Below, piece after piece: positions 9,501 through 17,288 of a DNA stretch of 64,000 nt. Every line of letters begins with the position of its first letter. Positions within the stretch are counted from its first letter, which is position 1. Source of the stretch: Usitatibacter rugosus (lineage in GTDB: Bacteria; Pseudomonadota; Gammaproteobacteria; Burkholderiales; Usitatibacteraceae). A program made the position numbers and the translations under genes. The DNA is taken from assembly GCF_013003965.1 (NCBI RefSeq), contig NZ_CP053069.1:248001-312000 (forward strand), written 5' to 3'. The notes under the pieces are model-generated. The model did not search any database, was not told the origin of the DNA, and saw only the letters and a list, made by a program, of their open reading frames with translations.

Positions 9501-9844
9501 CGGTCGCCGTCGCGAATCGGCAGGTAGCTCGCGCGCACCCAGCGGCCGCGGCGCGGACCCTCGAGCGTCTCGCGGTCGAAGATGAGGGACTCGCCCGCAA
9601 GCGCGCGGCGCAGATGCTCGCGCCGGCCGTCGGAGGGCTGGACCTTGAAGGCGTCGGAGACGCGGAAGCCCTGGAGATCCTCGCGCGGGCGGCCGAAGTG
9701 GGCGAGATACGCCTCGTTCATCCAGCGGTAGCGCTGATCGAGATCGATGATGCACGCCGGCATCGTGATGCGGTCGAGATCCGGCCGCAGCGCGGCGATG
9801 CGCGCGGCGAGTGCGGGGTCGAGATCTTGTTCGTTGTTTTGCAT
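6581..9844 (-). CDS. multi-PAS diguanylate cyclase/phosphodiesterase (GGDEF-EAL)
   Basis: 1087 residues, no transmembrane helix. Five tandem PAS/PAC modules (about 20-640) share the same W-x-R/x-Y/F-V-N pattern and linking coiled segments. They are followed by a GGDEF domain (DGLTNLPNR start, active-site loop ISGDEF, LDLDRFKDVND) and an EAL domain (EALVRW, DDFGTGFSSLAHL, VLKIDKALI, AEGIEKKSQ) near the C-terminus. Both active sites look usable. Makes and/or breaks cyclic-di-GMP in response to small ligands or redox cues. The start is the ATG giving MQNNEQD; upstream in-frame sequence overlaps the divergent gene. Confidence 0.92.
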   Translation of the reverse strand: MQNNEQDLDPALAARIAALRPDLDRITMPACIIDLDQRYRWMNEAYLAHFGRPREDLQGFRVSDAFKVQPSDGRREHLRRALAGESLIFDRETLEGPRRGRWVRASYLPIRDGDRVIGVLVMTMDIQHLKDVERDLAQRERQLTLINDNIGLPMSYIDSEWRFLYTNQPGLDWLPGGTRESSVGRPLKEIVSPEAFEVARPHLERAFRGEKVVYERQGTQPTGAKRWIRVHLVPDIAQDGNVRGVYSIVIDVDDDHRLREALLEQEARLRFFAENIPGPIAFVDAEFRYRFVNNVFLTIRGLGIEDVIGHRVSDVLGPDLSRSFFEPFIDRLKKGEMCEYERLVGGSNGAARWHLVRLVPTLNASGQFDGYYIVGTDVHEIKSSQERLRVAQQALEEKERQLRQVIDAIPTPMVYCDAEGCYRYVNQAFVDYIGRPADQIIGRTVRDLLGEDRWNIFQPSLDRVRAGESLAVERLIRFADGRSRWMNVRLSPRLDAEGRYLGHFATTSDIHEQKMVESDLRRASSILSAHFDNTPLAVIELDTESRVVRWSGQAEKIFGWSASEVLGRKLTGWRFVYEEDLEAVSRQVRDITDGPEPHKTIVNRNYRKDGSVIWVEWHNSALRDEEGRVISLLGLGQDISSRMQAEERLMYLATHDGLTNLPNRMVLTDRLESALSRARRSRTGAAVMFLDLDRFKDVNDSLGHRVGDQLLKELARRLRATLRQTDLIARISGDEFVMVLEDLPDDEAPERVATKVLEEARRPFNVDGHEVHVSASLGVALFPGDGDDADTLIRNADAAMYSAKELGRNSFRLFSSELAERRTRRMESETALRRALKGKQLLLHYQPVVDLKTGAVTRAEALVRWNDPTRGLVMPAAFLPLLEDPELAHDVSVWVLEQACKQARAWRDAGLGGLVATVNLSSMQLRDATLMPALKRILTRTGCEPTWLEFDITETGLMRDYEGTVQLLTKLRSLGVSIAIDDFGTGFSSLAHLRNLPVDVLKIDKALIADVGGTSKAKGAGTGGAIVSAILGLAHGLGLEVIAEGIEKKSQVTFLAREGCTHGQGYHLCPPLTPTDLAKWLKARKKK

Positions 9845-9932
9845 GCGTGCATTTTCCCGGGGCGGGGCGGTAAACTCTGTGCGCCAGTCCACAGGCCCCG
9901 TGGGCGATTTCAGCTGCAACACTTCATCGGTA

Positions 9933-11237
9933 ATGAACCTCCACTCCCTCCTGCAGAAGCGCGAAGCGGAAAAAAATCCGGTGCGCGTCGTATTGATCGG
10001 TGCCGGAAAATTCGGTTCGATGTATCTCTCGCAAGCGCGGCGCACGCCGGGCATTCGCATCCGCGCCATCTGCGATCTCGCGCCCGATCGGGCCCGCGCA
10101 TCCCTCCAGCGCACGGGGTGGAGCGATGCCGACATCGCCGCCACGCTCATCACGCAGGACACCGCCGCGCAGATCGCGCACCCGGACACCGAGGTCGTGA
10201 TCGACGCGACGGGCAATCCCGCCGTGGGAATCCGCAACGTCCTCGCGTGCTGCGAGCATCGCAAGCACATCGTGATGGTGAACGTGGAGGCCGATGCGCT
10301 GGCGGGCCCGTTGCTCGCGAAGCGCGCGCACGAAGCCGGCATCGTGTATTCGCTGGCCTACGGCGACCAACCCGCGTTGATCTGCGAGCTCGTCGACTGG
10401 GCGCGTGCCGCGGGCTTCAAGGTCGTCGCGGCCGGCAAGGGCACCAAGTACCTGCCCGCGTATCACGCCTCCACGCCGAAGACGGTGTGGGGCCACTACG
10501 GATTCAGTGAGGAGATGGTCGCCAAGGGCGACTTCAACGCGCAGATGTTCAACTCGTTCCTCGACGGCACCAAGAGCGCGATCGAGATGGCGGCGGTTGC
10601 GAATGCAACCGGTTTGACCCCCGCGCGCGAGGGCCTCGCCTTCCCGCCCTGCGGTGTGGACGACCTGCCGCGCATCCTGCGGCCGCGTTCGGCGGGCGGC
10701 TCGCTGGAGCACGAAGGGCAGGTCGAGGTGATCTCGAGCCTCGAGCGCGATGGGCGTCCGGTCTTCCGCGACTTGCGGTGGGGCGTCTATGTCACCTTCT
10801 CCGCCGAGCATGAATACGTGCGCCGGTGCTTCAATGAGTACGGCATCGTCACCGATCCTTCCGGGGAGTATGCAGCGATGTACAAACCCTCGCACCTGAT
10901 CGGGCTGGAGCTGGGCATCAGCGTGGCCAGCGCGGCCCTGCGCAAGGAGGCGACGGGTGCGGCCACCGGCTGGCGCGGGGATGCGGTGGCCACGGCCAAG
11001 CGGGCCCTCAAGGCGGGCGAGTCGCTCGACGGGGAGGGCGGCTACACGGTGTGGGGCAAGCTGATGAGCGCGGGGGATTCGAAGGCGAAGGGCGCGCTGC
11101 CGATCGGGCTCGCGCACCACGTGAAGCTGAAGCGCGATCTTCCCGAAGGCGCGACGGTGAGCTGGGATGACGTCGACTACGACGCGTCGTCGGAAGCGGT
11201 GAAGGTGAGACGAGAGATGGAGAAGACCTTTGGTTAA
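9933..11237 (+). CDS. NAD(P)-binding oxidoreductase with SAF-like C-terminus
   Basis: 434 residues. An N-terminal Rossmann fold with VVLIGAGKFGSMY (glycines 23, 25, 28), homoserine-dehydrogenase/Gfo-Idh-like, is followed by a substrate domain and a C-terminal SAF-like region. Such proteins are often called SAF-domain or homoserine-dehydrogenase-like oxidoreductases; the substrate is not known. The start codon follows 88 bp of intergenic DNA divergent from the GGDEF-EAL gene. The end overlaps the copper chaperone gene by 8 bp. Confidence 0.8.
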   Translation: MNLHSLLQKREAEKNPVRVVLIGAGKFGSMYLSQARRTPGIRIRAICDLAPDRARASLQRTGWSDADIAATLITQDTAAQIAHPDTEVVIDATGNPAVGIRNVLACCEHRKHIVMVNVEADALAGPLLAKRAHEAGIVYSLAYGDQPALICELVDWARAAGFKVVAAGKGTKYLPAYHASTPKTVWGHYGFSEEMVAKGDFNAQMFNSFLDGTKSAIEMAAVANATGLTPAREGLAFPPCGVDDLPRILRPRSAGGSLEHEGQVEVISSLERDGRPVFRDLRWGVYVTFSAEHEYVRRCFNEYGIVTDPSGEYAAMYKPSHLIGLELGISVASAALRKEATGAATGWRGDAVATAKRALKAGESLDGEGGYTVWGKLMSAGDSKAKGALPIGLAHHVKLKRDLPEGATVSWDDVDYDASSEAVKVRREMEKTFG

Positions 11238-11658
11238 GACGACGCTGTTCCTGGCAACCCTCCTCATGGCCGCCGCGGCCCACGCGGAAGTGACGATCAC
11301 CGATGCCTGGGTGAGGGGGACCGTGCCCGCGCAAACGGCGACGGGCGCCTACATGAAGATCAAGAGCACCGAGGACGCGAAGATCGTCGCCGCATCCTCG
11401 CCCGCCGCGAAGATGGTCGAGATCCACGAGATGGCGATGGCCAACGGCACGATGGAGATGAAGTCCGTCGAGGCACTGCCGCTGCCCGCGGGCAAGGCGG
11501 TGGAACTCAAGTCCGGCGGCTACCACGTGATGATGATGGGGCTCGTGAAGCCGCTGAAGGCGGGCGACAAGGTGCCGATCACCTTCACTGTCGTGGGCAA
11601 GGACGGCAAGAAGACCACCGTCGAGGTGAAGGCCGACGTGAGGCCGCTCGGAAAATGA
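11230..11658 (+). CDS. copper chaperone PCu(A)C
   Basis: 142 residues with a signal peptide (cleaved near AHA-EVTI). Contains the PCu(A)C copper site: H-E-M in MVEIHEMAM and, about 30 residues later, H-V-M in GGYHVMMMGL. Family members carry Cu(I) in the periplasm to the cytochrome oxidase CuA centre. Start is a TTG overlapping the preceding gene; no better start gives the signal peptide. Stop overlaps the next ATG by 4 bp (ATGA). Confidence 0.88.
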   Translation: MVKTTLFLATLLMAAAAHAEVTITDAWVRGTVPAQTATGAYMKIKSTEDAKIVAASSPAAKMVEIHEMAMANGTMEMKSVEALPLPAGKAVELKSGGYHVMMMGLVKPLKAGDKVPITFTVVGKDGKKTTVEVKADVRPLGK

Positions 11659-12815
11659 AGCTGCGTACGAAGCTCGCGCAACAGGGGCGCAAGGCACGCT
11701 CGCAGCCGGGCACGGTGAACCTCCCCGTCGCGCGGGCGTCCACGGTCGTCTTCGACAGCGTCGAGCACCTGCATGAGGTGCAGCGCCGCTTCGATGCCGA
11801 CGAGCCCGTGCCCACGTACGGCATCGCGAACATGCCGATCCGCGCCGCGTTCGAGGAGCTGATCGCGGAAGTGGAGGGCGGCCATCGTGCGGTGACGGTT
11901 TCTTCCGGCCTGGCCGCAGTCTCCGTCGCGGTCCTCTCCGCGGTGAGCGCGGGCGACCACGTGGTGCTGCCGGATTCCGCGTACGGTCCCGGACGGCGCT
12001 TTTGCCTGCGCACGTTGAAGCGCTACGGCGTCGAGACCACGATCTACGATCCGCTCGTCGGCGCGGGCATTGCCGCGCTGATGAAACCGAACACGAAGGT
12101 GGTCTACCTCGAGAACCCGGGCTCGCACACCTTCGAGGTGCAGGACTTCCCCGCGATCGCGAAGGTGGCGCGCGAACGCGGTGCCGCGGTGATCCACGAC
12201 AACACCTGGGCCACGGGCATCTTCTTTCCATCGTTCGAGCACGGAGCCGACCTCGTGATCCAGGCGGCGACCAAGTATCCCGGCGGCCACTCCGATCTCC
12301 TCATGGGCGCGGTGGTGGCGAACGAGGCGTGGTGGCCGCGACTGCGCGATACGCATCGTGACCTCGGGCAACACGCGAGCCCGGACGACGTTTTCCTCGC
12401 GCTTCGGGGCATGCGCACGCTCGACGTGCGGCTGCGGCAGCACGAGGCGAGCGGCATCGAGGTCGCACGTGCGCTCGAGAAGCACTCGAAGGTGAAGCGC
12501 GTGCTGCACCCCGCGCTGCCGTCCGATCCCGGGCATGCCCTCTGGAAGCGGGACTTCAAGGGTGCGGCCGGCCTCTTCGCGATCGAGCTGGCCGCGAGCG
12601 AGGCGCAGTCCGCCACGTTCATCGAGGCGCTGGAGCTCTTCGCGCTCGGCTACAGCTGGGGCGGCTACGAGAGCCTCGTGGTGCCCGCGCACATCGAGGG
12701 CATGCGTTCGGTGCGGCCCTGGACGGGCGGCCCGCTCGTGCGCCTGCAGATCGGCCTCGAGGATCCCTCCGACCTGATCGCGGATCTCGAGCAGGCGCTC
12801 GCGAAGATCGGATAG
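11655..12815 (+). CDS. metC: cystathionine beta-lyase (MetC-like)
   Basis: 386 residues, a Cys/Met-metabolism PLP enzyme of fold type I. PLP lysine is Lys207 in QAATKYPGGHSD; the tyrosine in TYGIAN, SSGLAA and the HDNTWATG aspartate are the usual cofactor contacts. The Trp-Gly-Gly-Tyr-Glu-Ser segment near the C-terminus matches bacterial MetC. Cleaves cystathionine to homocysteine, pyruvate and ammonia in the cytoplasm. Translationally coupled to the copper chaperone and 2 bp from the next gene. Confidence 0.88.
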   Translation: MKLRTKLAQQGRKARSQPGTVNLPVARASTVVFDSVEHLHEVQRRFDADEPVPTYGIANMPIRAAFEELIAEVEGGHRAVTVSSGLAAVSVAVLSAVSAGDHVVLPDSAYGPGRRFCLRTLKRYGVETTIYDPLVGAGIAALMKPNTKVVYLENPGSHTFEVQDFPAIAKVARERGAAVIHDNTWATGIFFPSFEHGADLVIQAATKYPGGHSDLLMGAVVANEAWWPRLRDTHRDLGQHASPDDVFLALRGMRTLDVRLRQHEASGIEVARALEKHSKVKRVLHPALPSDPGHALWKRDFKGAAGLFAIELAASEAQSATFIEALELFALGYSWGGYESLVVPAHIEGMRSVRPWTGGPLVRLQIGLEDPSDLIADLEQALAKIG

Positions 12816-12817
12816 CG

Positions 12818-13741
12818 ATGGACCCGATCGCCGCGGCCGTCGCACGCTCCATCGGCGACGCGACCGGCGCATCGCACGCCGCCTTCTCGCTCGAGCCCGT
12901 GGGGGGCGGTTGCATTCATCGCGCGTTCAAGCTCACGACGGACGCGGCCGACGGAAAGCATTCCTGGTTCGTGAAGGCGAACGATGCGGGCAAGGCCCCG
13001 ATGTTCGAGGCCGAGGCGCGGGGGCTTGCGTCGCTGACGCGTGCGGGGGTGATACGGGTGCCGGGCGTGATCACGGGTCCGGTCATCGGGGACGACGATT
13101 CGCGCGACGGGGATGAAGCCCCCGCCTGGCTCGTGCTCGAATGGCTCGACCTCATGCCGCTGGACGGTCCGAGTGGCGCCCGGCTCGGCGAAGCGCTCGC
13201 GGCACAGCACCGCCGGCCGCAACCCAAGTTCGGCTGGGCGCGCGACAACTTCATCGGCAGCTCGCCGCAATCGAACGTACTCGCGGACGATTGGCTCGAC
13301 TTCTGGCGCACGCACCGGCTGCAGATGCAGTTTCGGTACGCGGCTCACAACCGCCTGCCTTCGCGGATGATCAGTCGTGGCGAGCGGTTGCTCGCGGATG
13401 CGGAGATTCTCTTCCGCAATTACTCGCCGGAGAAGTCGCTGCTGCACGGCGACCTCTGGAGCGGGAATACATCGGCGCTGGAGGACGGGACGCCCGTGGT
13501 GTTCGATCCCGCGGTGTACGTCGGCGATCGCGAGGCGGATCTCGCGATGACGGAGCTCTTCGGGGGATTTCCCAAGGACTTCCACTCGGCGTATCGAAAC
13601 GCCTGGCCGCTCTCCGACGATTATCCGGTGCGGCGCGACTTCTACAACGTCTACCATGTGTTGAACCACGCGAACCTCTTCGGTGGCAGCTACATAGGCC
13701 AAGCCGAGAAGCTGATCGAGAAGGTCCTGGCGGAGTTCTAG
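12818..13741 (+). CDS. fructosamine kinase family protein
   Basis: 307 residues with an aminoglycoside-phosphotransferase/fructosamine-kinase fold. GGGCIHRAFKL is the nucleotide loop, WFVKAN holds the ATP lysine, LHGDLWSGN is the catalytic loop and VFDPAVYVGDREADLAMTEL holds the metal aspartate. These are the signatures of fructosamine-3-kinase-related proteins that repair glycated proteins. Last gene of the run beginning at the oxidoreductase. Confidence 0.88.
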   Translation: MDPIAAAVARSIGDATGASHAAFSLEPVGGGCIHRAFKLTTDAADGKHSWFVKANDAGKAPMFEAEARGLASLTRAGVIRVPGVITGPVIGDDDSRDGDEAPAWLVLEWLDLMPLDGPSGARLGEALAAQHRRPQPKFGWARDNFIGSSPQSNVLADDWLDFWRTHRLQMQFRYAAHNRLPSRMISRGERLLADAEILFRNYSPEKSLLHGDLWSGNTSALEDGTPVVFDPAVYVGDREADLAMTELFGGFPKDFHSAYRNAWPLSDDYPVRRDFYNVYHVLNHANLFGGSYIGQAEKLIEKVLAEF

Positions 13742-13757
13742 GACCGGCTCGAACCCC

Positions 13758-13763
13758 TAGAAT
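13758..13763 (+). promoter_or_regulatory. -10 element, leaderless-type
   Basis: TAGAAT ends exactly six bases before the next ATG, placing the expected +1 on the A of the start codon. No Shine-Dalgarno sequence precedes that ATG. Confidence 0.45.
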
Positions 13764-13769
13764 GGCGGG

Positions 13770-14768
13770 ATGAGAAATTACCTCACCGTCCTGTTGCTTG
13801 CGATCGCGGCCACGCCCGCCGCCGCCGATTTCCGCTACTCCGCCACCCGGCTGCAGCTCTACCTTCCGGCGCCCACCTGGGCCGTGACCCTCCCGCGCGA
13901 GGACTGGTTCATCGCCCAGCAGCGCCTGAAGCCCGACGACAGCGGCGTGTACTTCCTCGGCTCCAGCCCGGCTCGCGGCGTGAACGTCTCCGTCATCGTC
14001 CAGCAGAGCGCCGAGTGCGACTCGGGCCCCACCTGCCGCGCGAAATGGAAGAGCAACGCCGCCGAAGGCCTCGCGAAGGCGACCGCGGTGCGCGAGTCCG
14101 AGCGCAACGGCTTCAGCGTTATCGAGTTCCAGCTCGACAAGCCCGAGGGCCTGGACGTAGTGCAGGCCAACGCGTGGGGCCATGCGTACAAGGAGGGCCA
14201 CTGGATCGACGTGCACCTCTCGAAGGTCGGCAAGACGCGGCCGGATCCGAAGGAGCTGCTCGCGGTGCTGGACGCGATCACGATCACTCCCAAGGCGCTC
14301 GACGGAACGCGGATCTACGCGGTGCCGGGCAGCAAGTCGTACGCGTTCGACGTCCCCATGGCGTGGCGCGATGCGATGGGCGGCGACAAGCTGCCGACGG
14401 TGATCTTCAAGCCCGGCACCGGCAAAGGCTTCGAAGCGCTGGTGACGCTGATCCCGCCGCGCACGCCCGATGCACCGGTGCCCACGCGGGAAGAAGCGCT
14501 CGGCCATGCGAAGCGCGCCGCCGCGAGCGTCCTGGAGACCGCCGTGGAGAAGAAGATCGAGCCGCGCGAGGTGAAGGGCAAGGACGCGTGGGGCTACACC
14601 TTCGACGCCACCGACCGCGCTCCGGGCGAGGGCTTCAAGTTCATGCGCCAGGGCTTCGTCGTCACGGGCAACCAGATGCTGTTCTTCACGGTGCTCTACG
14701 GGCCCGGAGAGGAACGCAGTGCGGAGGCGGCGACGCAGATGGCGCTGTCCGCGCGACCGGCGCCCTAG
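13770..14768 (+). CDS. periplasmic protein, function unknown
   Basis: 332 residues with a signal peptide (cleaved near PAAA-DFRY). Two similar halves of about 150 residues suggest a duplicated domain, each starting with a -W-x-V/A-x-x-P/L motif. I do not recognise the family. Its stop overlaps the integrase stop region by 4 bp on the opposite strand, so it marks the chromosomal border behind the integron integrase. Probably transcribed as a leaderless mRNA. Confidence 0.7.
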   Translation: MRNYLTVLLLAIAATPAAADFRYSATRLQLYLPAPTWAVTLPREDWFIAQQRLKPDDSGVYFLGSSPARGVNVSVIVQQSAECDSGPTCRAKWKSNAAEGLAKATAVRESERNGFSVIEFQLDKPEGLDVVQANAWGHAYKEGHWIDVHLSKVGKTRPDPKELLAVLDAITITPKALDGTRIYAVPGSKSYAFDVPMAWRDAMGGDKLPTVIFKPGTGKGFEALVTLIPPRTPDAPVPTREEALGHAKRAAASVLETAVEKKIEPREVKGKDAWGYTFDATDRAPGEGFKFMRQGFVVTGNQMLFFTVLYGPGEERSAEAATQMALSARPAP

Positions 14769-15742
14769 CGATCCAGCGGGCTCACCACGCCGCGGCCGCC
14801 GCGGTTCAGTACGTGGGTGTAGATCATGGTGGTGCTGACGTCCTTGTGGCCGAGCAGCTCCTGCACGGTGCGGATGTCGTAGCCGGCCTCCATGAGGTGG
14901 GTGGCGAAGCTGTGGCGCAGGGTGTGCGTGGAGACGGGCTTCGCGATGCGCGCATGGGCCGCGGCCCGCGATACCGCTCGCTGCAGCGACTGCTCGTAGG
15001 TGTGATGGCGCCGGCGCAGCTGCGTGCGTGGATCGATCGACAGGTCGTGCGACGGGAAGACCCACTGCCAGCCCCACGTCTTTCCGATGCCGGGGTTCTT
15101 GCGGCCGTAGGCGTTGGGGAGCTCGACGCCTTCGATGCCATCCGCGCGATCGCGGAGCCACCACTCCTTCACGAGCGCCAGGTGCGCCTCAAGCGGGATG
15201 ACCAGCGATTCGGGCAGCACGGTGATGCGATCGCGCCCGCCCTTGCCCATGCGGACGATAACTTCCCGTCGCTCCAGCTCGAGATCCTTCACCCGGAGCC
15301 GAACGCACTCCATCAGGCGCATGCCCGTGCCGTACATGAGCCGCGCCATCAACCCGTGCATGCCCTCGATGTGGGCGAGGAGCACGCGCACCTCCGCTTG
15401 CGTGAGGACGGTGGGCAGGCGAACCGGCTTCTTGGCGCGGCGGACCTCATCGAGCCACGGCAGCTCGACGGCCAGCACCTTGTAGAGGAAGAGGAGGGCG
15501 GAGAGCGCCTGGTTCTGCGTGGAGGCGGCGACGTTGCGATCGGTGGCGAGAGCGGAGAGGAAAGCCGTTACCTCCTGGCCTCCCATCTCGCGGGGATGAC
15601 GGGTGCTGCCATGGAACACGACGAACCTCTTGACCCAGTGCACGTACGTCCGCTCGGTGCGGATGCTGTAGTGGCGCATCCGGATGCGGTGGCGCACCTG
15701 GTCCAGCAAACGCGGCTCGAGTTGGGGCGATGGGGCATCCAC
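14765..15742 (-). CDS. intI: integron integrase IntI
   Basis: 325 residues, a tyrosine recombinase. The catalytic set is complete: Arg142 (GTGMRLME), Lys167 (GKGGRD), His273 and Arg276 (HTLRHSFATHL), His299 (LLGHKDVSTT), Tyr308 (MIYTHV). The integron-specific insert is present around residues 190-240 (ALVKEWW ... GWQWVFPS). This insert separates IntI from XerC/D and lets it bind folded single-stranded attC. Transcribed away from the cassettes, the standard arrangement. No frameshift or stop, so it looks active, and the duplicated cassettes agree with that. Confidence 0.95.
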   Translation of the reverse strand: MDAPSPQLEPRLLDQVRHRIRMRHYSIRTERTYVHWVKRFVVFHGSTRHPREMGGQEVTAFLSALATDRNVAASTQNQALSALLFLYKVLAVELPWLDEVRRAKKPVRLPTVLTQAEVRVLLAHIEGMHGLMARLMYGTGMRLMECVRLRVKDLELERREVIVRMGKGGRDRITVLPESLVIPLEAHLALVKEWWLRDRADGIEGVELPNAYGRKNPGIGKTWGWQWVFPSHDLSIDPRTQLRRRHHTYEQSLQRAVSRAAAHARIAKPVSTHTLRHSFATHLMEAGYDIRTVQELLGHKDVSTTMIYTHVLNRGGRGVVSPLDR

Positions 15743-15783
15743 AGGCGAAACAACGGCAGTTCGTCGAACACGTTGACCGGGTG

Positions 15784-15789
15784 CAGAAT
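15784..15789 (+). promoter_or_regulatory. -10 element, leaderless-type
   Basis: CAGAAT ends six bases before the ATG at 15796. It lies in the 53-bp gap between divergent intI and the DUF1801 gene, so the region carries at least one of two back-to-back promoters. No LexA box was recognised by eye. Confidence 0.4.
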
Positions 15790-15795
15790 GTCGCC

Positions 15796-16260
15796 ATGAC
15801 CCTGAACGTCGAAACCAATATCGAGAAGGCCGTAGCCAAATATTCGCCCAAGATGGCGCGCGAGATCACCGCCGCGAGGGAGAAGATGCGCGCGATGATC
15901 CCCCGTGGCTACGAGATGGTCTACGACAACTACAACGCGCTCGTCTTCGCCTACTGCTCGAGCGAGCGGCCGTCGGAGGCGCAGGTGTCGATCGCCGCCA
16001 TGCCGCGGTGGGTGACGCTCTTCTTCATCCAGGGCGTGCAGCTGGACGATCCGAAGAAGCTCCTGCTCGGGGATGGGAGCCAGGTACGCAGTGTGCGGCT
16101 GGAGGGCGGGGCGGCGGACCTCGACCGGCGGGACATTCGCGCGCTGATCGACCAGGCGCTGGCGCCGTTTGCGGAGGCGTTTGCGGCTGCGCCGAAGCTC
16201 AGGACGGTGCTGCGTTCGGTGTCGGAAAAACAGCGGGCGCGAAGGCCGAAGGGAGGGTGA
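15796..16260 (+). CDS. DUF1801 family protein between intI and attI
   Basis: 154 residues. The pattern RGYEMVYDNYNALVFAYCSS, then PRWVTLFFIQGVQLDDP and LEGGAADLDRRDIRALIDQAL, matches the DUF1801/YdhG-like family (alpha-beta fold, function unknown). Base composition resembles the chromosome, not the cassettes. No attC follows it, so it is not an ordinary cassette. It sits where the cassette promoter and attI usually are, so promoters here could read into the array. Confidence 0.8.
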   Translation: MTLNVETNIEKAVAKYSPKMAREITAAREKMRAMIPRGYEMVYDNYNALVFAYCSSERPSEAQVSIAAMPRWVTLFFIQGVQLDDPKKLLLGDGSQVRSVRLEGGAADLDRRDIRALIDQALAPFAEAFAAAPKLRTVLRSVSEKQRARRPKGG

Positions 16261-16324
16261 TGTATTTCCCGGATCGTTTTAACATTGTCCAAACGGATTC
16301 CAATTGGCGATCAGACACTTCCAG

Positions 16325-16395
16325 CCCCCGGAACATTTTTTAGAGGACCGGATGCCGACTTTCCCTGCAGTTAATCCATCCATATCTTGTTAGAC
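16325..16395 (+). other. presumed attI site
   Basis: The array starts at the core box GTTAGAC (16389-16395). The first seven bases after its G match the end of cassette 1 in reverse (GCATGCCGTCTAAC), fixing the attI/cassette junction after G16389. The 5' limit of attI is a guess. A weak direct relative of the core lies in the AT-richer stretch to the left. The 128 bp from the DUF1801 stop to here hold no gene. I could not identify a convincing cassette promoter. Confidence 0.55.
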
Positions 16396-16398
16396 GGC

Positions 16399-16842
16399 AT
16401 GCTTAGAACCATCGCCACCACGTTCGCTTTGACAGTCGTCGCCAATGCTGCCTGCGCCGGGGGCACATCCTGGCCTGTGAAGGTCGCCAGCGTCGCGCGC
16501 GGTGCCCACGAGACTGCCGTGGTAGTGCTCGTCCCTGGCGACGATCCTGAGGCTCCTTGGTCGAAATGCGAGCGAGTCACAATTCGTGTCCTATTTGATC
16601 GTGAGGGGTGGTTCGTACATACATTCAAGTCGGATCCATCCCTTCTTTCCAAGCATCGGGAGGCACTTCTTCGCTTGGAGTCCGCCGCAAAGGAATCAGT
16701 TGGTGTTCGTTTCGGCCAGATCGGGTCGGGCCTGAAGCGCTCTGAATCCGCATCGTGCGAATTTTTCTCGAAGGGGTTTGAGCTGCTCGAAGAGAGCGAT
16801 GGTCAAAAGCATGTCTACTCTTTCTTCGAGCCAACCTCGTGA
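16399..16842 (+). CDS. cassette 1: secreted protein, unknown
   Basis: 147 residues with a signal peptide (cleaved near ACAG). First cassette and so probably the best expressed from any promoter near attI. Later residues include two cysteines (SKCERV and ASCEFF) that could pair in the periplasm. The ATG is 10 nt inside the cassette; an upstream in-frame TTG lies in attI and is rejected. No family recognised. Confidence 0.7.
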   Translation: MLRTIATTFALTVVANAACAGGTSWPVKVASVARGAHETAVVVLVPGDDPEAPWSKCERVTIRVLFDREGWFVHTFKSDPSLLSKHREALLRLESAAKESVGVRFGQIGSGLKRSESASCEFFSKGFELLEESDGQKHVYSFFEPTS

Positions 16843-16855
16843 GAGGCCGCATGCC

Positions 16856-16951
16856 GTCTAACAACGCGTTGGAGCGGACCGTGAACCATCGTGGCGCGCT
16901 GTGTCTTTGCGAATGGGCGTCGTGCCCGGCCGCTCAACTTGGTCGTTAGAT
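16856..16951 (+). repeat. attC 1 (class A)
   Basis: Closes cassette 1. Outer boxes GTCTAAC and GTTAGAT; 96 bp. Confidence 0.95.
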
Positions 16952-17189
16952 GTCACCCAAGAGCCCCGAGCAATTTGACGCCGCCGATGTATCCGAGCGC
17001 CAAGCTGCACGTCGCGAGGTTGCCGCAGTGTGGATAATCTGCGCTATGGTCTTTCCCCTGGTTGCGGCGTGGTGGCTCTGGGCGGACACCTTGATTGAAC
17101 ATCTCGCGGTGATCGCCGCCTTCTTTGTTGCCGCCGTTGTTTCCAAACGCATCGAGCACCGTCTGAAGGGGAGTAAAGGTGACATCTAA
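16950..17189 (+). CDS. cassette 2: small two-helix membrane protein
   Basis: 79 residues. Two membrane helices (about 26-44 and 50-66) with a charged N-terminus and a basic C-terminal tail. The ATG overlaps the R' box (GTTAGATG) and the stop TAA lies inside the R'' box of its attC, so the whole cassette is gene plus attC. An identical copy is cassette 53. Unknown function. Confidence 0.65.
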   Translation: MSPKSPEQFDAADVSERQAARREVAAVWIICAMVFPLVAAWWLWADTLIEHLAVIAAFFVAAVVSKRIEHRLKGSKGDI

Positions 17190-17279
17190 CAACGCGTTGG
17201 AGCGGACCGTGGAGAATCGTGGCGCGCTGTGTCCTTGCGAATGGGCGTCGTGCCCGGCCGCTCAACTTGGTCGTTAGGC
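17184..17279 (+). repeat. attC 2 (class A)
   Basis: Closes cassette 2; boxes ATCTAAC and GTTAGGC. Centre reads GTGGAGAATCGTGG, shared only with attC 53. Confidence 0.95.
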
Positions 17280-17288
17280 ATCAATCGC

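Noticed and set aside
7529-10510. 993-residue plus-strand ORF opposite the GGDEF-EAL gene
   Set aside because: Shadow frame; the minus strand carries intact PAS, GGDEF and EAL motifs.
13371-15164. 597-residue minus-strand ORF across the periplasmic gene and integrase
   Set aside because: Overlaps intI in another frame and has shadow-like composition.
15765-15785. attI core site next to intI (GTTGACCGG)
   Set aside because: Does not fit GTTRRRY and no cassette junction follows; the first cassette's matched end places the junction at 16389.
16261-16388. Cassette promoter Pc upstream of cassette 1
   Set aside because: Several AT-rich stretches (TTTTAACATTGTCC, AACATTTTTTAGAG) were considered, but no -35/-10 pair with acceptable spacing was convincing.
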